A stretch of DNA of 64,000 bases from Paraburkholderia sp. BL23I1N1 (GCF_003610295.1 NZ_RAPV01000002.1:434001-498000), one strand, 5' to 3'; shown: positions 18,298 to 27,975, numbered from the stretch's first letter. Notes: generated from the letters alone by a model not told the origin. Program-made: numbers and translations.

Positions 18298-18953
18298 GAT
18301 TTCGCCTCCTTTTTTGCGGCGGGTTGGGCCAGCCTGTACTTGTATTCGCCGGCTGGCAACGTGAAACGTTGAGCCATTTCGTCGATCCATTCCTGGCTCC
18401 AGGTCAGCGTGCCGGCCTTCAGATCGGTCACCACGCTGCGCACCCACTCCAGTTCGACAACCCGTTGCGCGCGCACCAGTTCGGCTTCGAGCAGGAAAAG
18501 CCGCGGCACCTGCATCCGGGTCGCTTCGTTCATGCCTTCGTCGAAGCGGATCAATTCCCTCTCCAGTGCGCCGATGCGCGTCTCGAGCTGGCGGCACACG
18601 TCGTCGGGCGAGAGCATCGGCAGGAAGGAGATGGCGGCCGGAAAGGCTGGGAATTCCCGGGCGGGTTGCGCAAGCTGTTCGCGCAGCCACAGACGGCCGG
18701 TGTCGCGGCCGGCTTCGGTGATTTCATAGACCGTGCGTTCGGGGAACGCGCCGTCGCGCTCCGTTTCGCGGATGGCGATCAGGTCGCCGCGCAAAAGGCG
18801 ATCGATGGTTTGGTAGAGGCTGTTGCGCTGACCGACGTTGATCACCTCATCTTTGCCGCGTGCCTTGATGAGCTGCTGCATTCGGTAGGGATGCAGCGGC
18901 GTTTCAGTCAGCATGGAGAGGACGGCGAGGGCGAGCGGAGAGTGGCGGACCAT
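18294..18953 (-). CDS. PadR-family transcriptional regulator
   Basis: A 219-residue repressor-type protein. The N-terminal PadR winged helix (LAVLSMLTETPLHPYRMQQLI, then NSLYQTIDRLLRGDLI and ERTVYEITEAG) is followed by a helical Vir-type dimerisation region. It starts with ATG at 18953; a TTG two codons earlier is possible. It is cotranscribed with the flavin monooxygenase. PadR proteins usually release DNA on binding a phenolic or drug-like ligand, so it probably senses the monooxygenase substrate. Confidence 0.85.
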   Translation of the reverse strand: MVRHSPLALAVLSMLTETPLHPYRMQQLIKARGKDEVINVGQRNSLYQTIDRLLRGDLIAIRETERDGAFPERTVYEITEAGRDTGRLWLREQLAQPAREFPAFPAAISFLPMLSPDDVCRQLETRIGALERELIRFDEGMNEATRMQVPRLFLLEAELVRAQRVVELEWVRSVVTDLKAGTLTWSQEWIDEMAQRFTLPAGEYKYRLAQPAAKKEAKS

Positions 18954-18972
18954 AGTCAAAGTGGCTGCAAGT

Positions 18973-19008
18973 TAGTCATTGTTTGGCTAGTCATAATATA
19001 ACTATGTA
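18973..19008. promoter_or_regulatory. Candidate PadR operator and promoter region
   Basis: TAGTCAT occurs twice with a 15-bp period (18973-18979 and 18988-18994). It is followed by an imperfect inverted copy (ATAACTA) in a short AT-rich block that stands out in this GC-rich DNA. It lies 20-55 bp upstream of the padR start, where an autoregulatory operator would be expected. Confidence 0.4.
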
Positions 19009-19166
19009 TTTTGGGATTGGCAAGCACGAAAAGTCGGGGTTTTCGGTGGGCGTAACGTTTCCCGCGCTGGTCCGCGACGGATTGCGCCGTTAGGATGGGG
19101 GTTTGCGCCGACGAGCACAGGCGACGACGTTGCGATGGAATAAAGCGCATGACCGAGGAGCACGCG

Positions 19167-20012
19167 ATGAGCGGGACGAATGACCGGAGTGAATCAGCGG
19201 TGACGGCTGCAGCGCCAAAGTTCTGGCGCGACGAAGCATTGCCGTTCATCGAGGCGCGTTCTATCGAAGACGGCCGCGAGGTCTGCTACGCCAAACATTC
19301 GCACGAGACGTTCTCGATCGGCGCGGTCACCGGTGGGCATAGCGTGTATGTGAATCGCCACGCGAGTGAATGGATCGGCGCCGGTGCGGTCGTGATGATG
19401 AATCCAGACGACGTGCACGCGTGTAACCCGGTCGCCGACGAGCGCTGGTCGTATCGGATGCTGCATGTGGATGTGGAGTGGCTCACGGGTTTGCAACACG
19501 ACTTGGGTTTCAGCGACAACCACGCGTTTCGCGCTTTCTCGCAGACCATGATGATGGACCCGTCGTTGTTCGACGGGTTGAACCGTCTATACGCGACCCT
19601 CGTCGACGACGATAGCGAGCCCATGCGCAAGGAAAGCGCCGCGCTCATGTTCTTTTCGGACGTACAGCAGACGTTGAATCCGGCACCCTTGCCGGATGAA
19701 GATGCGAGCAGCCAGGTTGCACGAGCCGCCGAATTCATCGCCGAAAACTGCACCCGTGCATTGAAGCTGGAAGACGTCTGCCAGGCGGCGGAGCTTTCCG
19801 CCTCGCACTTGATCCGCGCGTTCAAGCAGCGTTATGGCATGACTCCGCACGCGTATCTGATCAATCGACGCATTCAATACAGCCGCGCGCGACTTCGGCG
19901 CGGCCACCCGATAGCGGACGTGGCGCTCGACGCGGGCTTTGCCGATCAGGCGCATTTGCAGCGGACCTTCAAGCGGCTGGTCGCCGCTACGCCCGGGCAG
20001 TATCGCAGTTGA
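19167..20012 (+). CDS. AraC-family transcriptional regulator
   Basis: A 281-residue AraC-type activator. It has an N-terminal cupin-like ligand domain (CYAKHSHETFSIGAVTGG, VVMMNPDDVHACNP) and a C-terminal double helix-turn-helix (LEDVCQAAELSASHLIRAFKQRYGMTPHAYL, ADVALDAGFADQAHLQRTFKR). GAGGAG six bases before the ATG at 19167 sets the start. It converges with a LysE-family exporter gene 28 bp away; AraC/LysE pairs of this type are common, and the regulator may control the exporter. The ligand is unknown. Confidence 0.82.
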   Translation: MSGTNDRSESAVTAAAPKFWRDEALPFIEARSIEDGREVCYAKHSHETFSIGAVTGGHSVYVNRHASEWIGAGAVVMMNPDDVHACNPVADERWSYRMLHVDVEWLTGLQHDLGFSDNHAFRAFSQTMMMDPSLFDGLNRLYATLVDDDSEPMRKESAALMFFSDVQQTLNPAPLPDEDASSQVARAAEFIAENCTRALKLEDVCQAAELSASHLIRAFKQRYGMTPHAYLINRRIQYSRARLRRGHPIADVALDAGFADQAHLQRTFKRLVAATPGQYRS

Positions 20013-20040
20013 CTTCCGGACGTGTGTTCCGCGGTCCGCG

Positions 20041-20628
20041 TCACGCTATCAGCAGATACAACGCGCTTGCCGCGAGCAAAGCCCCCATCACACGATTGAA
20101 TAGCCGCACGCGCTTCGGCTCCTGCAAGTATCGACGCAGGAACGTGCCGGCATACGCCCAACTGGCGATCGACAGATAGCAAATCACGAAGTACACGACG
20201 GTGAATTGCCAGACGAGCCGGCCGTCGCCATCGGCCGCATAGGCGGCCATGCCGGCCAGTGAAGCGATCCATGCCTTCGGATTGAGCCATTGCATCGCCG
20301 CGCCGTAGGCGAATGATGGCCCTCGAGCGGGTTTGTCCGCGCCGAGCCTGCCGTCATCGACGGTGAGTTTGTAGGCCATGTAAAGCAGAAAGCCGACGCC
20401 CGCCCATTTGACGACGTCGATCAGATTGGGGAAATGCGCGAGCAACGCATGCAGACCCAGACCGATGAGCAACAACAGCAGCGTGAATCCGACGGTCGCG
20501 CCGGTCACATGCCGCATGCTCGCGGCGAATCCATGCTGGGCGCCGGCGCTGAGTGCGACGACATTGACCGGACCGGGAGAAATCGACGAGGCCAACGCGA
20601 AGGCGGCCATGGAGAGTAAGACAGTCAT
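20041..20628 (-). CDS. LysE/RhtB-family exporter
   Basis: A 195-residue inner-membrane protein with about six hydrophobic helices and the LysE-family start SSISPGPVNVVALSAGAQHG. Members export amino acids or related small metabolites. The conserved NPKAW motif lies mid-protein (residue ~115). It converges with the preceding AraC-type gene. The substrate cannot be assigned from sequence. Confidence 0.8.
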   Translation of the reverse strand: MTVLLSMAAFALASSISPGPVNVVALSAGAQHGFAASMRHVTGATVGFTLLLLLIGLGLHALLAHFPNLIDVVKWAGVGFLLYMAYKLTVDDGRLGADKPARGPSFAYGAAMQWLNPKAWIASLAGMAAYAADGDGRLVWQFTVVYFVICYLSIASWAYAGTFLRRYLQEPKRVRLFNRVMGALLAASALYLLIA

Positions 20629-20714
20629 CTGATGCCTCGATACGTGAGTGCGCAGGATTTGCGACGCTCAACGGTATCGGGCGATAGGGCGGGGTGTATT
20701 GAAGGAAATTGCTG

Positions 20715-21461
20715 TCAGTGAAGCGCCGCCGCCGCGCCGCAGCACTTCTTGAATTTCTTGCCACTGCCGCAGGGACACGGATCGTTGCGGCCGACCTTCG
20801 GTTCGGCGCGCTGAACGGTGGTGGCCAGCGTCCGTTCGTGAACGGCCTGACGGTAGGGAAGCCAGAAACGATAGATTGCAGCGATGCTGGCGGGGATCTG
20901 TTTGGTGAGGGCTTCGCATTGCTCCGGTGTGTCGACTAAATCTAGCACTTCGTCCGTGAGATCCAGTGCGCCCATCAGGCGAATCGGCTCCAGCCATTCC
21001 CGACCCTGCTCGCTATCGAATAGCGCTTGCCAGTCTTGGCGGACGAGCATGAGACCTTGCATGAAGCCCATTGCCCATGCTTCGCTGTCAATGTATTCGC
21101 GGCCACTGTCGTCAATGCGGCTGACGCCAAATACCGGCTCGAACCCATCGGGGTCGTTCTCAATCTCGGCAATGATGCCGTTCATATACCGCGGGATCAG
21201 TCCGAGGATGTGCTGCGCCTGATCCATTGTTTCGAATGCGGGCGTGTCGTTTTCGCTGGGTCCCCAGATGCCCGGCAGCCAGTAACTCGGCGGTACGGCA
21301 GTCGGCCCGATGATCATCGCGGTCAGATAACCGTCCAGGCCCATGATCGTGAGCGTCTCGTCCGACGTTATGTCGGAAATCAGAAACTCATCGAGTTCGT
21401 CGAACTCTTTTTCGGAGAGCGGGGCATCCAGATCGCCCGGGCTTAACTTTGACTTGGACAT
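20715..21461 (-). CDS. UPF0149 (YecA) family protein with C-terminal SEC-C zinc motif
   Basis: A 248-residue cytoplasmic protein. The N-terminal UPF0149 domain ([25 protein letters not shown]) is followed by a SEC-C metal-binding motif at the very end ([19 protein letters not shown]). That motif is shared with SecA, where it binds zinc and contacts SecB or ribosomes. The ATG at 21461 follows the GGAG on the minus strand. The gene lies just downstream of tRNA-Lys on the same strand but is separated by a terminator. The role of the family is poorly known. Confidence 0.83.
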   Translation of the reverse strand: MSKSKLSPGDLDAPLSEKEFDELDEFLISDITSDETLTIMGLDGYLTAMIIGPTAVPPSYWLPGIWGPSENDTPAFETMDQAQHILGLIPRYMNGIIAEIENDPDGFEPVFGVSRIDDSGREYIDSEAWAMGFMQGLMLVRQDWQALFDSEQGREWLEPIRLMGALDLTDEVLDLVDTPEQCEALTKQIPASIAAIYRFWLPYRQAVHERTLATTVQRAEPKVGRNDPCPCGSGKKFKKCCGAAAALH

Positions 21462-21553
21462 AGTGAGGCTCCGGCGCTTCAAATCGTGGATCCCGATGAC
21501 AGCTCGGGGGAATAAGGAGTCGGCCTGCTCTCATGGTACCGGCGCCGCAAAGC

Positions 21554-21584
21554 AAAAAGCCCAGTCGCAAGGACCGGGCTTTTT
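21554..21584 (-). terminator. Terminator of tRNA-Lys
   Basis: On the minus strand an AAAAAGCCC stem pairs with GGGCTTTTT around a 13-base loop, ending in a T run. It lies just past the tRNA 3' end. Confidence 0.75.
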
Positions 21585-21595
21585 GTTGAATTCTT

Positions 21596-21671
21596 TGGTG
21601 GGGCGTGACAGATTCGAACTGTCGACCTACGGATTAAGAGTCCGCTGCTCTACCAGCTGAGCTAACGCCCC
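21596..21671 (-). tRNA. tRNA-Lys (anticodon CTT)
   Basis: A 76-base cloverleaf on the minus strand. The acceptor is GGGGCGT / ACGCCCC and the D arm is TAGCTCAGCTGGTAGAGCA. The anticodon loop CTCTTAA carries CTT, which reads the lysine codon AAG, and the T arm is present (GTTCGAATC). The discriminator is A and CCA is encoded in the DNA. Confidence 0.95.
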
Positions 21672-21870
21672 AACAGAAGCGAAATTATGCAGTAACTTTC
21701 CGAGATTGCCAAGTCCCTTTAGTAGATTTCTTATAAAAATCCTGACCGGGCGCCCCAGCGCGTGCGCGACCTGCCGTCAGGCACCGGAAAGGCGCATGGA
21801 TCGCTGTCCGGTATCATGTCGCGGACATCTGCCGCGCGAACCGTCGCGCGGCTTTCGACCGGGAATCGCC

Positions 21871-22275
21871 ATGGATGACAAAGAGATTATCGAACTGCTC
21901 GACCGCATCCTCGCGCCTTGGGTCCGCGCGCTCGCGCTGACGCCGGTCAAGGTCGACGAAGAAAGTGCGACTTTGCGTCTGCCATTTTCCGGCGGGCTGC
22001 GCCATTCCGGCGGTGTGATCTCCGGGCAGGTCTTTATGGCGGCCGCCGACACGGCAATGATCGTCGCGATTTCGGCCGCCCTCGGCGGCTTCAAACCGAT
22101 GAGTACCGTCTCGCTCAATATCAGTTTCATGCGCGCGGTTCGCAACGGCGACGTGATGATCACCGCGCGCGTGCTGCGCATGGGCCGCAACCTCGTGTTC
22201 GGCGAAGTCGAGTTATTCGACGAAGCCGGCAACATGGCCGTCCATGCCACCACCACCTACGCGCTGTTCGACTGA
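21871..22275 (+). CDS. PaaI-type hotdog-fold thioesterase
   Basis: A 134-residue hotdog-fold thioesterase that probably hydrolyses an acyl-CoA. The family core is visible: LRHSGGVISGQVFMAAADTAM, then STVSLNISFMRAVRNGDVMITARV, GRNLVFGEVELFD. The ATG at 21871 fits family length; the open frame upstream holds no homologous sequence. It lies 45 bp before a patatin-like gene, so the two may act on related lipids. Confidence 0.82.
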   Translation: MDDKEIIELLDRILAPWVRALALTPVKVDEESATLRLPFSGGLRHSGGVISGQVFMAAADTAMIVAISAALGGFKPMSTVSLNISFMRAVRNGDVMITARVLRMGRNLVFGEVELFDEAGNMAVHATTTYALFD

Positions 22276-22320
22276 AGCCTGAAAACGGGCCCGCAAGCCG
22301 TATTAGAGGAAAAAGCCAAG

Positions 22321-23196
22321 ATGTTCGATCAGGTTGTATTCGCCGGCGGCGGCAATCGCTGCTGGTGGCAAGCGGGATTCTGGGACGTGGTGCAGCCCGA
22401 GCTGCATATTCGTCCGCGCGTCATCACTGGTATTTCGGCCGGCGCCGCCACCGCGTGCATGCTCTACACGCGCGATTCCGACTGGGTCATGCGCTATTAC
22501 GAAGACGCGCTGCGCCACAACACCCGCAACGCGTACTGGGGCAATCTGCTGCGTGGCGAATCGGTTTTTCCACATTACCGGATCTACCGGCAGGCGCTGC
22601 TCGACATCTACCGCGACAAATTCTCGACACTCGCCAGCGCGCCCGAAATCCGCATCGGCGTGTCGCATCTGCCGCGCTGGCTCGGCGCGCGAAGCGCGGT
22701 CGCCGCGGGCCTGATCGCGTACAACATCGAGAAATACGTGCGCAAAACGCTGCATCCGACGCTGGGTCAGACCCTCGGCTTTCATCCGGAATTCGTGCGC
22801 GCGCAGGATTGTGCGACGGTCGAAGATCTCGCCGATCTGATTCTGCAATCGTCGAGTACGCCGCCGTTCACGCCAGTCTTGCGGCGCAACGGGCGGCCCG
22901 TGCTCGACGGGGGGATGGTCGACAACGTGCCGGTCGGCGCGCTCGACGCCGATGCGCCCGGCAACGTGCTGGTGATGGTCACGCGGCTCTATCCCCGGCC
23001 GCAGATGTTCGTCGTGCCGCATGGCGTGCAGCAACGGCTCTATGTGCAGCCGTCGCGCAAGGTACCGATTTCGAGTTGGGATTACACGAGCCCGTCGCAG
23101 ATGGTGCATGCGTACAACCTCGGTCGCGTCGACGGCGAGGTCTTTCTGGAACGCATGGCGGATCTGCTGGAAGCCGGGGCGCACGAAGCGCGCTGA
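22321..23196 (+). CDS. Patatin-like phospholipase
   Basis: A 291-residue patatin-fold acyl hydrolase. The nucleophile Ser39 sits in GISAG, the oxyanion loop is VFAGGGNRCWW, and the catalytic Asp lies in the DGGMVDN motif (~residue 200), so the dyad is complete. No signal peptide is seen, so it probably acts in the cytoplasm or at the inner membrane. It starts at ATG 22321, 45 bp after the thioesterase gene. Its stop is 9 bp from that of the opposing dehydrogenase gene. Confidence 0.82.
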   Translation: MFDQVVFAGGGNRCWWQAGFWDVVQPELHIRPRVITGISAGAATACMLYTRDSDWVMRYYEDALRHNTRNAYWGNLLRGESVFPHYRIYRQALLDIYRDKFSTLASAPEIRIGVSHLPRWLGARSAVAAGLIAYNIEKYVRKTLHPTLGQTLGFHPEFVRAQDCATVEDLADLILQSSSTPPFTPVLRRNGRPVLDGGMVDNVPVGALDADAPGNVLVMVTRLYPRPQMFVVPHGVQQRLYVQPSRKVPISSWDYTSPSQMVHAYNLGRVDGEVFLERMADLLEAGAHEAR

Positions 23197-23205
23197 GCTG
23201 GGCGC

Positions 23206-24219
23206 CTAACGCCGACGCCCGCCCTGCAACGCTTCCGGATTCGCCACGCTGGCCGTGTCGCCGGCGTCGAAAGCCAGAATGTTCTGGAATGCCGCGGTGA
23301 AATACAACTCGTAGCTCTCGCGTTCCACGTAGCCGATGTGCGGCGTGCAGATCACATTTTCCATGCGCAGCAGGCTGTACCCCTGCAGAATCGGCTCGCT
23401 TTCGTAGACATCGATCGCGACCATCCCCGGACGGTTGTGCGACAGCGCGTTCACCAGCGCGTTGTCGTCGAGCAGTTCGGCCCGGCTCGTGTTCACGAGC
23501 AATGCGGTCGGCTTCATCCGCATCAGGTCTTCCTGCTTGACGATGCCGCGCGTGTCGTCATGCAGACGCAGATGCAACGACAGCACATCGCTTTGCTCGA
23601 ACAGCGCCTCGCGGCTCTTGGCCACACCATATCCGTCCGCGCTCGCCGCTTCGCGCGAATGCTCGCGGCCCCAGATCAGCACATTCATGCCAAAAGCCTT
23701 GCCGTATCCGGCAAGCAGCCGGCCGATCTTGCCGTAACCCCAAATCCCCAGCGTCTGGCCGCGCAATACCTGGCCCAATCCGAAGTTCGGCGGCAGTGCC
23801 GATGTCTTCAGGCCGGACTGCTGCCAGGCCCCTTGCTTAAGGTTTGCTACGTATTGCGGAATCCGCCGCTGAGCCGCCATGATGAGTGCCCAGGTCAGTT
23901 CGGCCGGTGCGATCGGCGAGCCGCTGCCTTCCAGCACGGCGATGCCGCGCTCGGTACAGGCCGCCAGATCGATATGGCTGGAAACTTTTCCGGTCTGACT
24001 GATCATGCGCAAACGCGGCAACTTGTCGAGTAGTTGCGAGCTGATGCGGGTGCGTTCGCGAATCAGGACGAGGGCGTCGACTTCGGAAAGGCGGCTCGCC
24101 AGCTGACCGAGACCGCGGACGGTATTGTTGAAAACCTTGACCTCGTGGTCGGCCAGCAGTTGAAAGCAGTCGAGCTTGCGGACGGCGTCCTGGTAATCGT
24201 CGAGAATTGCAATCTTCAT
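23206..24219 (-). CDS. D-2-hydroxyacid dehydrogenase family protein
   Basis: A 337-residue NAD-dependent oxidoreductase of the D-isomer 2-hydroxyacid dehydrogenase family. It has the nucleotide fold GQTLGIWGYGKIGRLLAGYG, the catalytic arginine in NTSRAELLDDNAL, the glutamate region YESEPI and the histidine in CTPHIGYVERESYE. The substrate is not clear; glyoxylate/hydroxypyruvate reductase or phosphoglycerate dehydrogenase-like activity is possible. The ATG at 24219 is chosen by family alignment. A Crp/Fnr-type dyad lies 62 bp upstream. Confidence 0.8.
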   Translation of the reverse strand: MKIAILDDYQDAVRKLDCFQLLADHEVKVFNNTVRGLGQLASRLSEVDALVLIRERTRISSQLLDKLPRLRMISQTGKVSSHIDLAACTERGIAVLEGSGSPIAPAELTWALIMAAQRRIPQYVANLKQGAWQQSGLKTSALPPNFGLGQVLRGQTLGIWGYGKIGRLLAGYGKAFGMNVLIWGREHSREAASADGYGVAKSREALFEQSDVLSLHLRLHDDTRGIVKQEDLMRMKPTALLVNTSRAELLDDNALVNALSHNRPGMVAIDVYESEPILQGYSLLRMENVICTPHIGYVERESYELYFTAAFQNILAFDAGDTASVANPEALQGGRRR

Positions 24220-24280
24220 GGTATGTGTCTTGCGGCGCACCATAGCGGTGCGGAACGGAGTGTTATGCTGACTGTCCCAC

Positions 24281-24300
24281 CATGTGACCCAGGTCACATG
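24281..24300. promoter_or_regulatory. Perfect Crp/Fnr-type dyad
   Basis: CATGTGACC-CA-GGTCACATG is a perfect 9-bp inverted repeat and contains TGTGA-N6-TCACA, the textbook CRP half-site pair. It lies in the 388-bp gap (24220-24607) between the divergent dehydrogenase and pckG genes, 62 bp from the former and 308 bp from the latter. Nothing else is clear in the gap. Confidence 0.6.
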
Positions 24301-24607
24301 TCGGTCTGGCTGAATGCCTTACTGTAGAAGCTGCCGCGAAGAACGGCAGCGCCACGGCAAGGCCGATTGACATCGTTTTTAACAGTTTGTTGCGTGTTGA
24401 GGCAAGTCGCTTTACAGACGGTTGCAGACGACCGTCGGCAAGGTCGTTCACCGGCGCCTCCACACAACAGGCCGTATAGCCCACGATGACCTGCACAATT
24501 GCGCGTCGGTTTGTAGAAAAGTCGATGCCACGAATTGAATGCCTCTCGCATGCAGCATTGTTGGGCTTGTACCGTTTTTCTATTGCTTTCAAAACGGAGA
24601 CAAGTCG

Positions 24608-26476
24608 ATGAATCATCCCTTATTCGAAGGAAAACCCACTGTCGAGGTGTCCGCAGCGGCGCCAGCGTGGGTCAAGCACCGAAAATTGATCGAATGGGTC
24701 GAGCGCGTTGCCGCTATGACCAAGCCCGATCAAATCGTCTGGTGCGACGGCTCGCAAGAGGAGTACGACCGCTTATGTGCCCAGATGGTCGAAGCCGGCA
24801 CCCTCAAAAAACTCAATCCCGCCAACCGTCCCAATTCCTACCTTGCGTGGTCCGATCCGTCGGACGTCGCGCGCGTCGAAGAGCGCACCTTCATCTGCTC
24901 AAAACGCCGTGAAGATGCCGGGCCAACCAACAACTGGATCGAACCGGCTGAGATGCGCTCGACGCTCGACGGCCTGTTCGACGGCGCCATGCGCGGCCGC
25001 ACCATGTACGTGGTGCCGTTCTCGATGGGGCCGCTCGGTTCGCCGATCGCGCACATCGGCGTCGAATTGAGCGATAGCCCCTATGTGGCCACCAACATGC
25101 GCATCATGACGCGCATGGGCCGCAAGGTGTATGAGGTGCTGGGCGAAGACGGCGAGTTCGTGCCGTGCGTGCATACGGTCGGCGCGCCGCTCGCGGCGGG
25201 CGCGAAAGACGTGCCGTGGCCGTGCAACGACACCAAATACATCGTCCATTTCCCCGAATCGCGGGAAATCTGGAGCTATGGCTCAGGCTACGGCGGCAAT
25301 GCGCTGCTGGGCAAGAAGTGCTTCGCGCTACGCATTGCGTCCACCATGGGCCGCGACGAAGGCTGGCTCGCCGAACACATGCTGGTTCTCGGCGTGACGT
25401 CGCCGGAAGGGCGCAAGCATCACGTCGCGGCGGCGTTTCCGTCGGCGTGCGGCAAGACCAACTTCGCGATGCTGATTCCGCCGGAAGGCCTGAACGGCTG
25501 GAAAATCTCCACGATCGGCGACGATATTGCATGGATCAAGCCGGGTAAGGACGGCCGTCTGTACGCGATCAACCCGGAGGCCGGCTATTTCGGCGTCGCA
25601 CCGGGCACGAGCGAAAAGACCAACTTCAACGCGATGGCCACGCTGAAGGAAAACGTCATCTTCACGAATGTGGCGCTGACCGACGACGGCGACGTCTGGT
25701 GGGAAGGCATGACCGACGAGCCGCCCGCGCATCTGATCGACTGGCAGGGCAAGGACTGGACGCCGGCGAGCTCGAAGGAGAGCGGGCGCAAGGCCGCGCA
25801 CCCGAACGCACGCTTTACGGCGCCGGCCTCGCAATGTCCGTCGATCGACGCCGACTGGGAGAACCCGGCGGGCGTCCCGATCGACGCGTTCATTTTCGGC
25901 GGCCGCCGTTCCACCACCGTCCCGCTCGTTACCGAAGCGCGCAACTGGGTCGAAGGCGTCTACATGGCGGCGACCATGGGCTCGGAAACCACCGCGGCGG
26001 CGGCGGGGCAGCAAGGCGTGGTGCGCCGCGATCCGTTCGCGATGCTGCCGTTCTGCGGCTACAACATGAGCGACTACTTCGGGCACTGGCTGAAAACCGG
26101 CGAACGTCTCGAGCAACTGAACGCGAAGCTGCCTAAGATCTTCTGCGTCAACTGGTTTCGCAAGGGCGCGGACGGCAAGTTCGTCTGGCCGGGCTTCGGC
26201 GAGAACATGCGTGTGTTGAGCTGGATGGTTGGGCGCATCGAGGGCAAGGCGCATGGTGAAGAGCACGCGTTCGGTGTGTCGCCGCGTTATGAAGACATCG
26301 ACTGGAGCGGCCTCGATTTCAGCCGCGAGCAATTCCAGCAGGTGATCTCAGTCGACGACGCCGCCTGGCGCGATGAACTCGCGCTGCATACCGCGCTGTT
26401 TGACACATTGCAGCAAGGCCTGCCGCCGGCTTTGACCGAGGCAAAACGCGCGCTTGAGGGAAAACTCGCTGCCTGA
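24608..26476 (+). CDS. pckG: Phosphoenolpyruvate carboxykinase (GTP)
   Basis: A 622-residue cytoplasmic enzyme that converts oxaloacetate and GTP to phosphoenolpyruvate and CO2, the first committed step of gluconeogenesis. It has the GTP-type P-loop (SACGKTN, residues 279-285), the substrate loop [15 protein letters not shown], the metal site [10 protein letters not shown] and the conserved [12 protein letters not shown]. The length is that of the GTP family, larger than the ATP form. GGAGA before the ATG at 24608 fixes the start. A terminator follows 25 bp after the stop. Confidence 0.95.
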   Translation: MNHPLFEGKPTVEVSAAAPAWVKHRKLIEWVERVAAMTKPDQIVWCDGSQEEYDRLCAQMVEAGTLKKLNPANRPNSYLAWSDPSDVARVEERTFICSKRREDAGPTNNWIEPAEMRSTLDGLFDGAMRGRTMYVVPFSMGPLGSPIAHIGVELSDSPYVATNMRIMTRMGRKVYEVLGEDGEFVPCVHTVGAPLAAGAKDVPWPCNDTKYIVHFPESREIWSYGSGYGGNALLGKKCFALRIASTMGRDEGWLAEHMLVLGVTSPEGRKHHVAAAFPSACGKTNFAMLIPPEGLNGWKISTIGDDIAWIKPGKDGRLYAINPEAGYFGVAPGTSEKTNFNAMATLKENVIFTNVALTDDGDVWWEGMTDEPPAHLIDWQGKDWTPASSKESGRKAAHPNARFTAPASQCPSIDADWENPAGVPIDAFIFGGRRSTTVPLVTEARNWVEGVYMAATMGSETTAAAAGQQGVVRRDPFAMLPFCGYNMSDYFGHWLKTGERLEQLNAKLPKIFCVNWFRKGADGKFVWPGFGENMRVLSWMVGRIEGKAHGEEHAFGVSPRYEDIDWSGLDFSREQFQQVISVDDAAWRDELALHTALFDTLQQGLPPALTEAKRALEGKLAA

Positions 26477-26500
26477 ATACGTGAGTATTCACTTCGCATG

Positions 26501-26526
26501 AAAGCCGCCTTCGGGCGGTTTTTTCT
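26501..26526 (+). terminator. Terminator of pckG
   Basis: AAAGCCGCC-TTCG-GGCGG followed by TTTTTT forms a compact hairpin with a UUCG tetraloop and a T run, 25 bp after the pckG stop. Confidence 0.85.
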
Positions 26527-26538
26527 TTTTCATTCCGA

Positions 26539-26577
26539 CCCCGTATTGCGACTTTTTCTGATTTCGCAATGCCGGGG
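26539..26577. other. Imperfect 12-bp inverted repeat between pckG and the LysR gene
   Basis: CCCCGTATTGCG and CGCAATGCCGGGG pair almost completely (one offset base) around a 14-base loop. It lies in the 26477-26818 gap, after the pckG terminator. It may be a second hairpin or a protein site. Confidence 0.4.
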
Positions 26578-26689
26578 CGCCTTTGCATCTGTTCGAACAA
26601 AAAAGATAGTGCAAGCTGCGGCGCAGCAGATTGTTGCTCTTGTTGGAATAATCGGGACCTCTGCCTCACACTTGGGAGCACAGTGGTAC

Positions 26690-26706
26690 AAATATCGACA
26701 ATATTT
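26690..26706. promoter_or_regulatory. Candidate LysR-type operator
   Basis: AAATAT-CGACA-ATATTT is a perfect 6-bp dyad containing a T-N11-A motif, the LysR-family recognition pattern. It lies 113 bp upstream of the LysR gene, where autoregulation would be expected. Confidence 0.45.
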
Positions 26707-26818
26707 CCGCTTCGGCGGGCAACTTCTGCACGATTTCGCGAGTCGTAGGAGAATTCCAAGTTCGCTTCACTGGTTTTCACTAATTGTCAGGAAGCTGTAA
26801 CACGGCAGGAGTTGTCCC

Positions 26819-27919
26819 ATGGATCATTTGCAGTCGATGCGAGTTTTCGTCAGAGTGGCGGATCTCGGCAGTTTTGCCCGCGCTGCGAGCGCGATGGATA
26901 TTTCCAACGCAGTTGCCACCCGTCACGTTGCCGATCTCGAAGGCCGCCTTGGTACGCGGCTGCTCAATCGCACAACTCGCAGCTTGTCCCTGACCGAATC
27001 CGGCCAGGTTTATCTTGAGCGCGCACGCCAGATTCTCGACGAACTGGAAGACGTCGAGCAGATGGTGGTGGCGCGCAATCACGAACCCGTCGGCACGTTG
27101 CGAATAGTCGCACCGGTCGTGTTCGGGTTGCATAACCTCGCGCCCGTCCTGCAGACGTACGCGCAGCGTTACCCGAAGGTCATTCCCGATGTCACGCTGG
27201 TTGACCGTCAGGTCGATCTGGTCGAAGAAGGTTTCGACGTGGGGGTGGTGGTCACGCGACAGATGCGCAGCGCGAGCATTGTCACGCGGCGTTTGACCAC
27301 CGGCTGTATGACGGTGTGCGCGACGCCCGCGTATCTCGAAAAGCACGGTACGCCCGCGCGTCCCGAGCATCTTCTTGAGCATCCGTGCCTGAGCTTGCCG
27401 TCCGAGTACTGGGGCGACGAGCGTGTATTTACAAGCTCGGAAGGCGAAGTGCGGGTGCGTCCGTCGAACGTGATCGTGGCTAACAACACGGAAATGCTGC
27501 GGCAGTTCGCGTTGCTCGGTATGGGCATCGCGATTTTGCCGAGCTATCTGATCGGCCGCGACATGACGCGCGGCAGGCTCGTGCGTTTGCTCGGCGATTT
27601 CCGTTTGCCGCAGGTTGAGATCAACATCGCGTATCCGAGCCGTCGCCACCTGCCGGCAAAGGTGCGTACGTTTATCGATCATCTGGTCGAGCATTTCAGC
27701 CAGACGCCGAACAGTCTGCTCGGCGAGCAGTGGATCAAGGACGGCCTTGGCAGGCCCGCCACGTCCCCAGCGCTCGATTCGGCGGACCCCATGCCGCCGG
27801 AAGCGTTCGATGGCGCTGAGCCGCTGTCACGGCTGCTGGATAGCGAGTTGTCGCCGATGCCGAAGACCTTGGCAAAGACGACGAATCGTCCGCGGCCCAC
27901 CGCGCTGTCGCCGCTGTAA
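26819..27919 (+). CDS. LysR-family transcriptional regulator
   Basis: A 366-residue regulator with an N-terminal winged helix-turn-helix (MDHLQSMRVFVRVADLGSFARAASAM, TRHVADLEGRLGTRLLNRTTR) and a periplasmic-binding-like effector domain. Usual LysR length is about 300. The last ~65 residues (GLGRPATSPALDS to the end) are an extra proline/serine-rich tail with no recognisable fold. A possible operator lies upstream. The target genes are unknown. Confidence 0.85.
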   Translation: MDHLQSMRVFVRVADLGSFARAASAMDISNAVATRHVADLEGRLGTRLLNRTTRSLSLTESGQVYLERARQILDELEDVEQMVVARNHEPVGTLRIVAPVVFGLHNLAPVLQTYAQRYPKVIPDVTLVDRQVDLVEEGFDVGVVVTRQMRSASIVTRRLTTGCMTVCATPAYLEKHGTPARPEHLLEHPCLSLPSEYWGDERVFTSSEGEVRVRPSNVIVANNTEMLRQFALLGMGIAILPSYLIGRDMTRGRLVRLLGDFRLPQVEINIAYPSRRHLPAKVRTFIDHLVEHFSQTPNSLLGEQWIKDGLGRPATSPALDSADPMPPEAFDGAEPLSRLLDSELSPMPKTLAKTTNRPRPTALSPL

Positions 27920-27975
27920 CTAGTTGGGCGTGGGGGGCGGGCAGCGCTTGAGGTAAGCGCCGTCTGGCCGACAAA

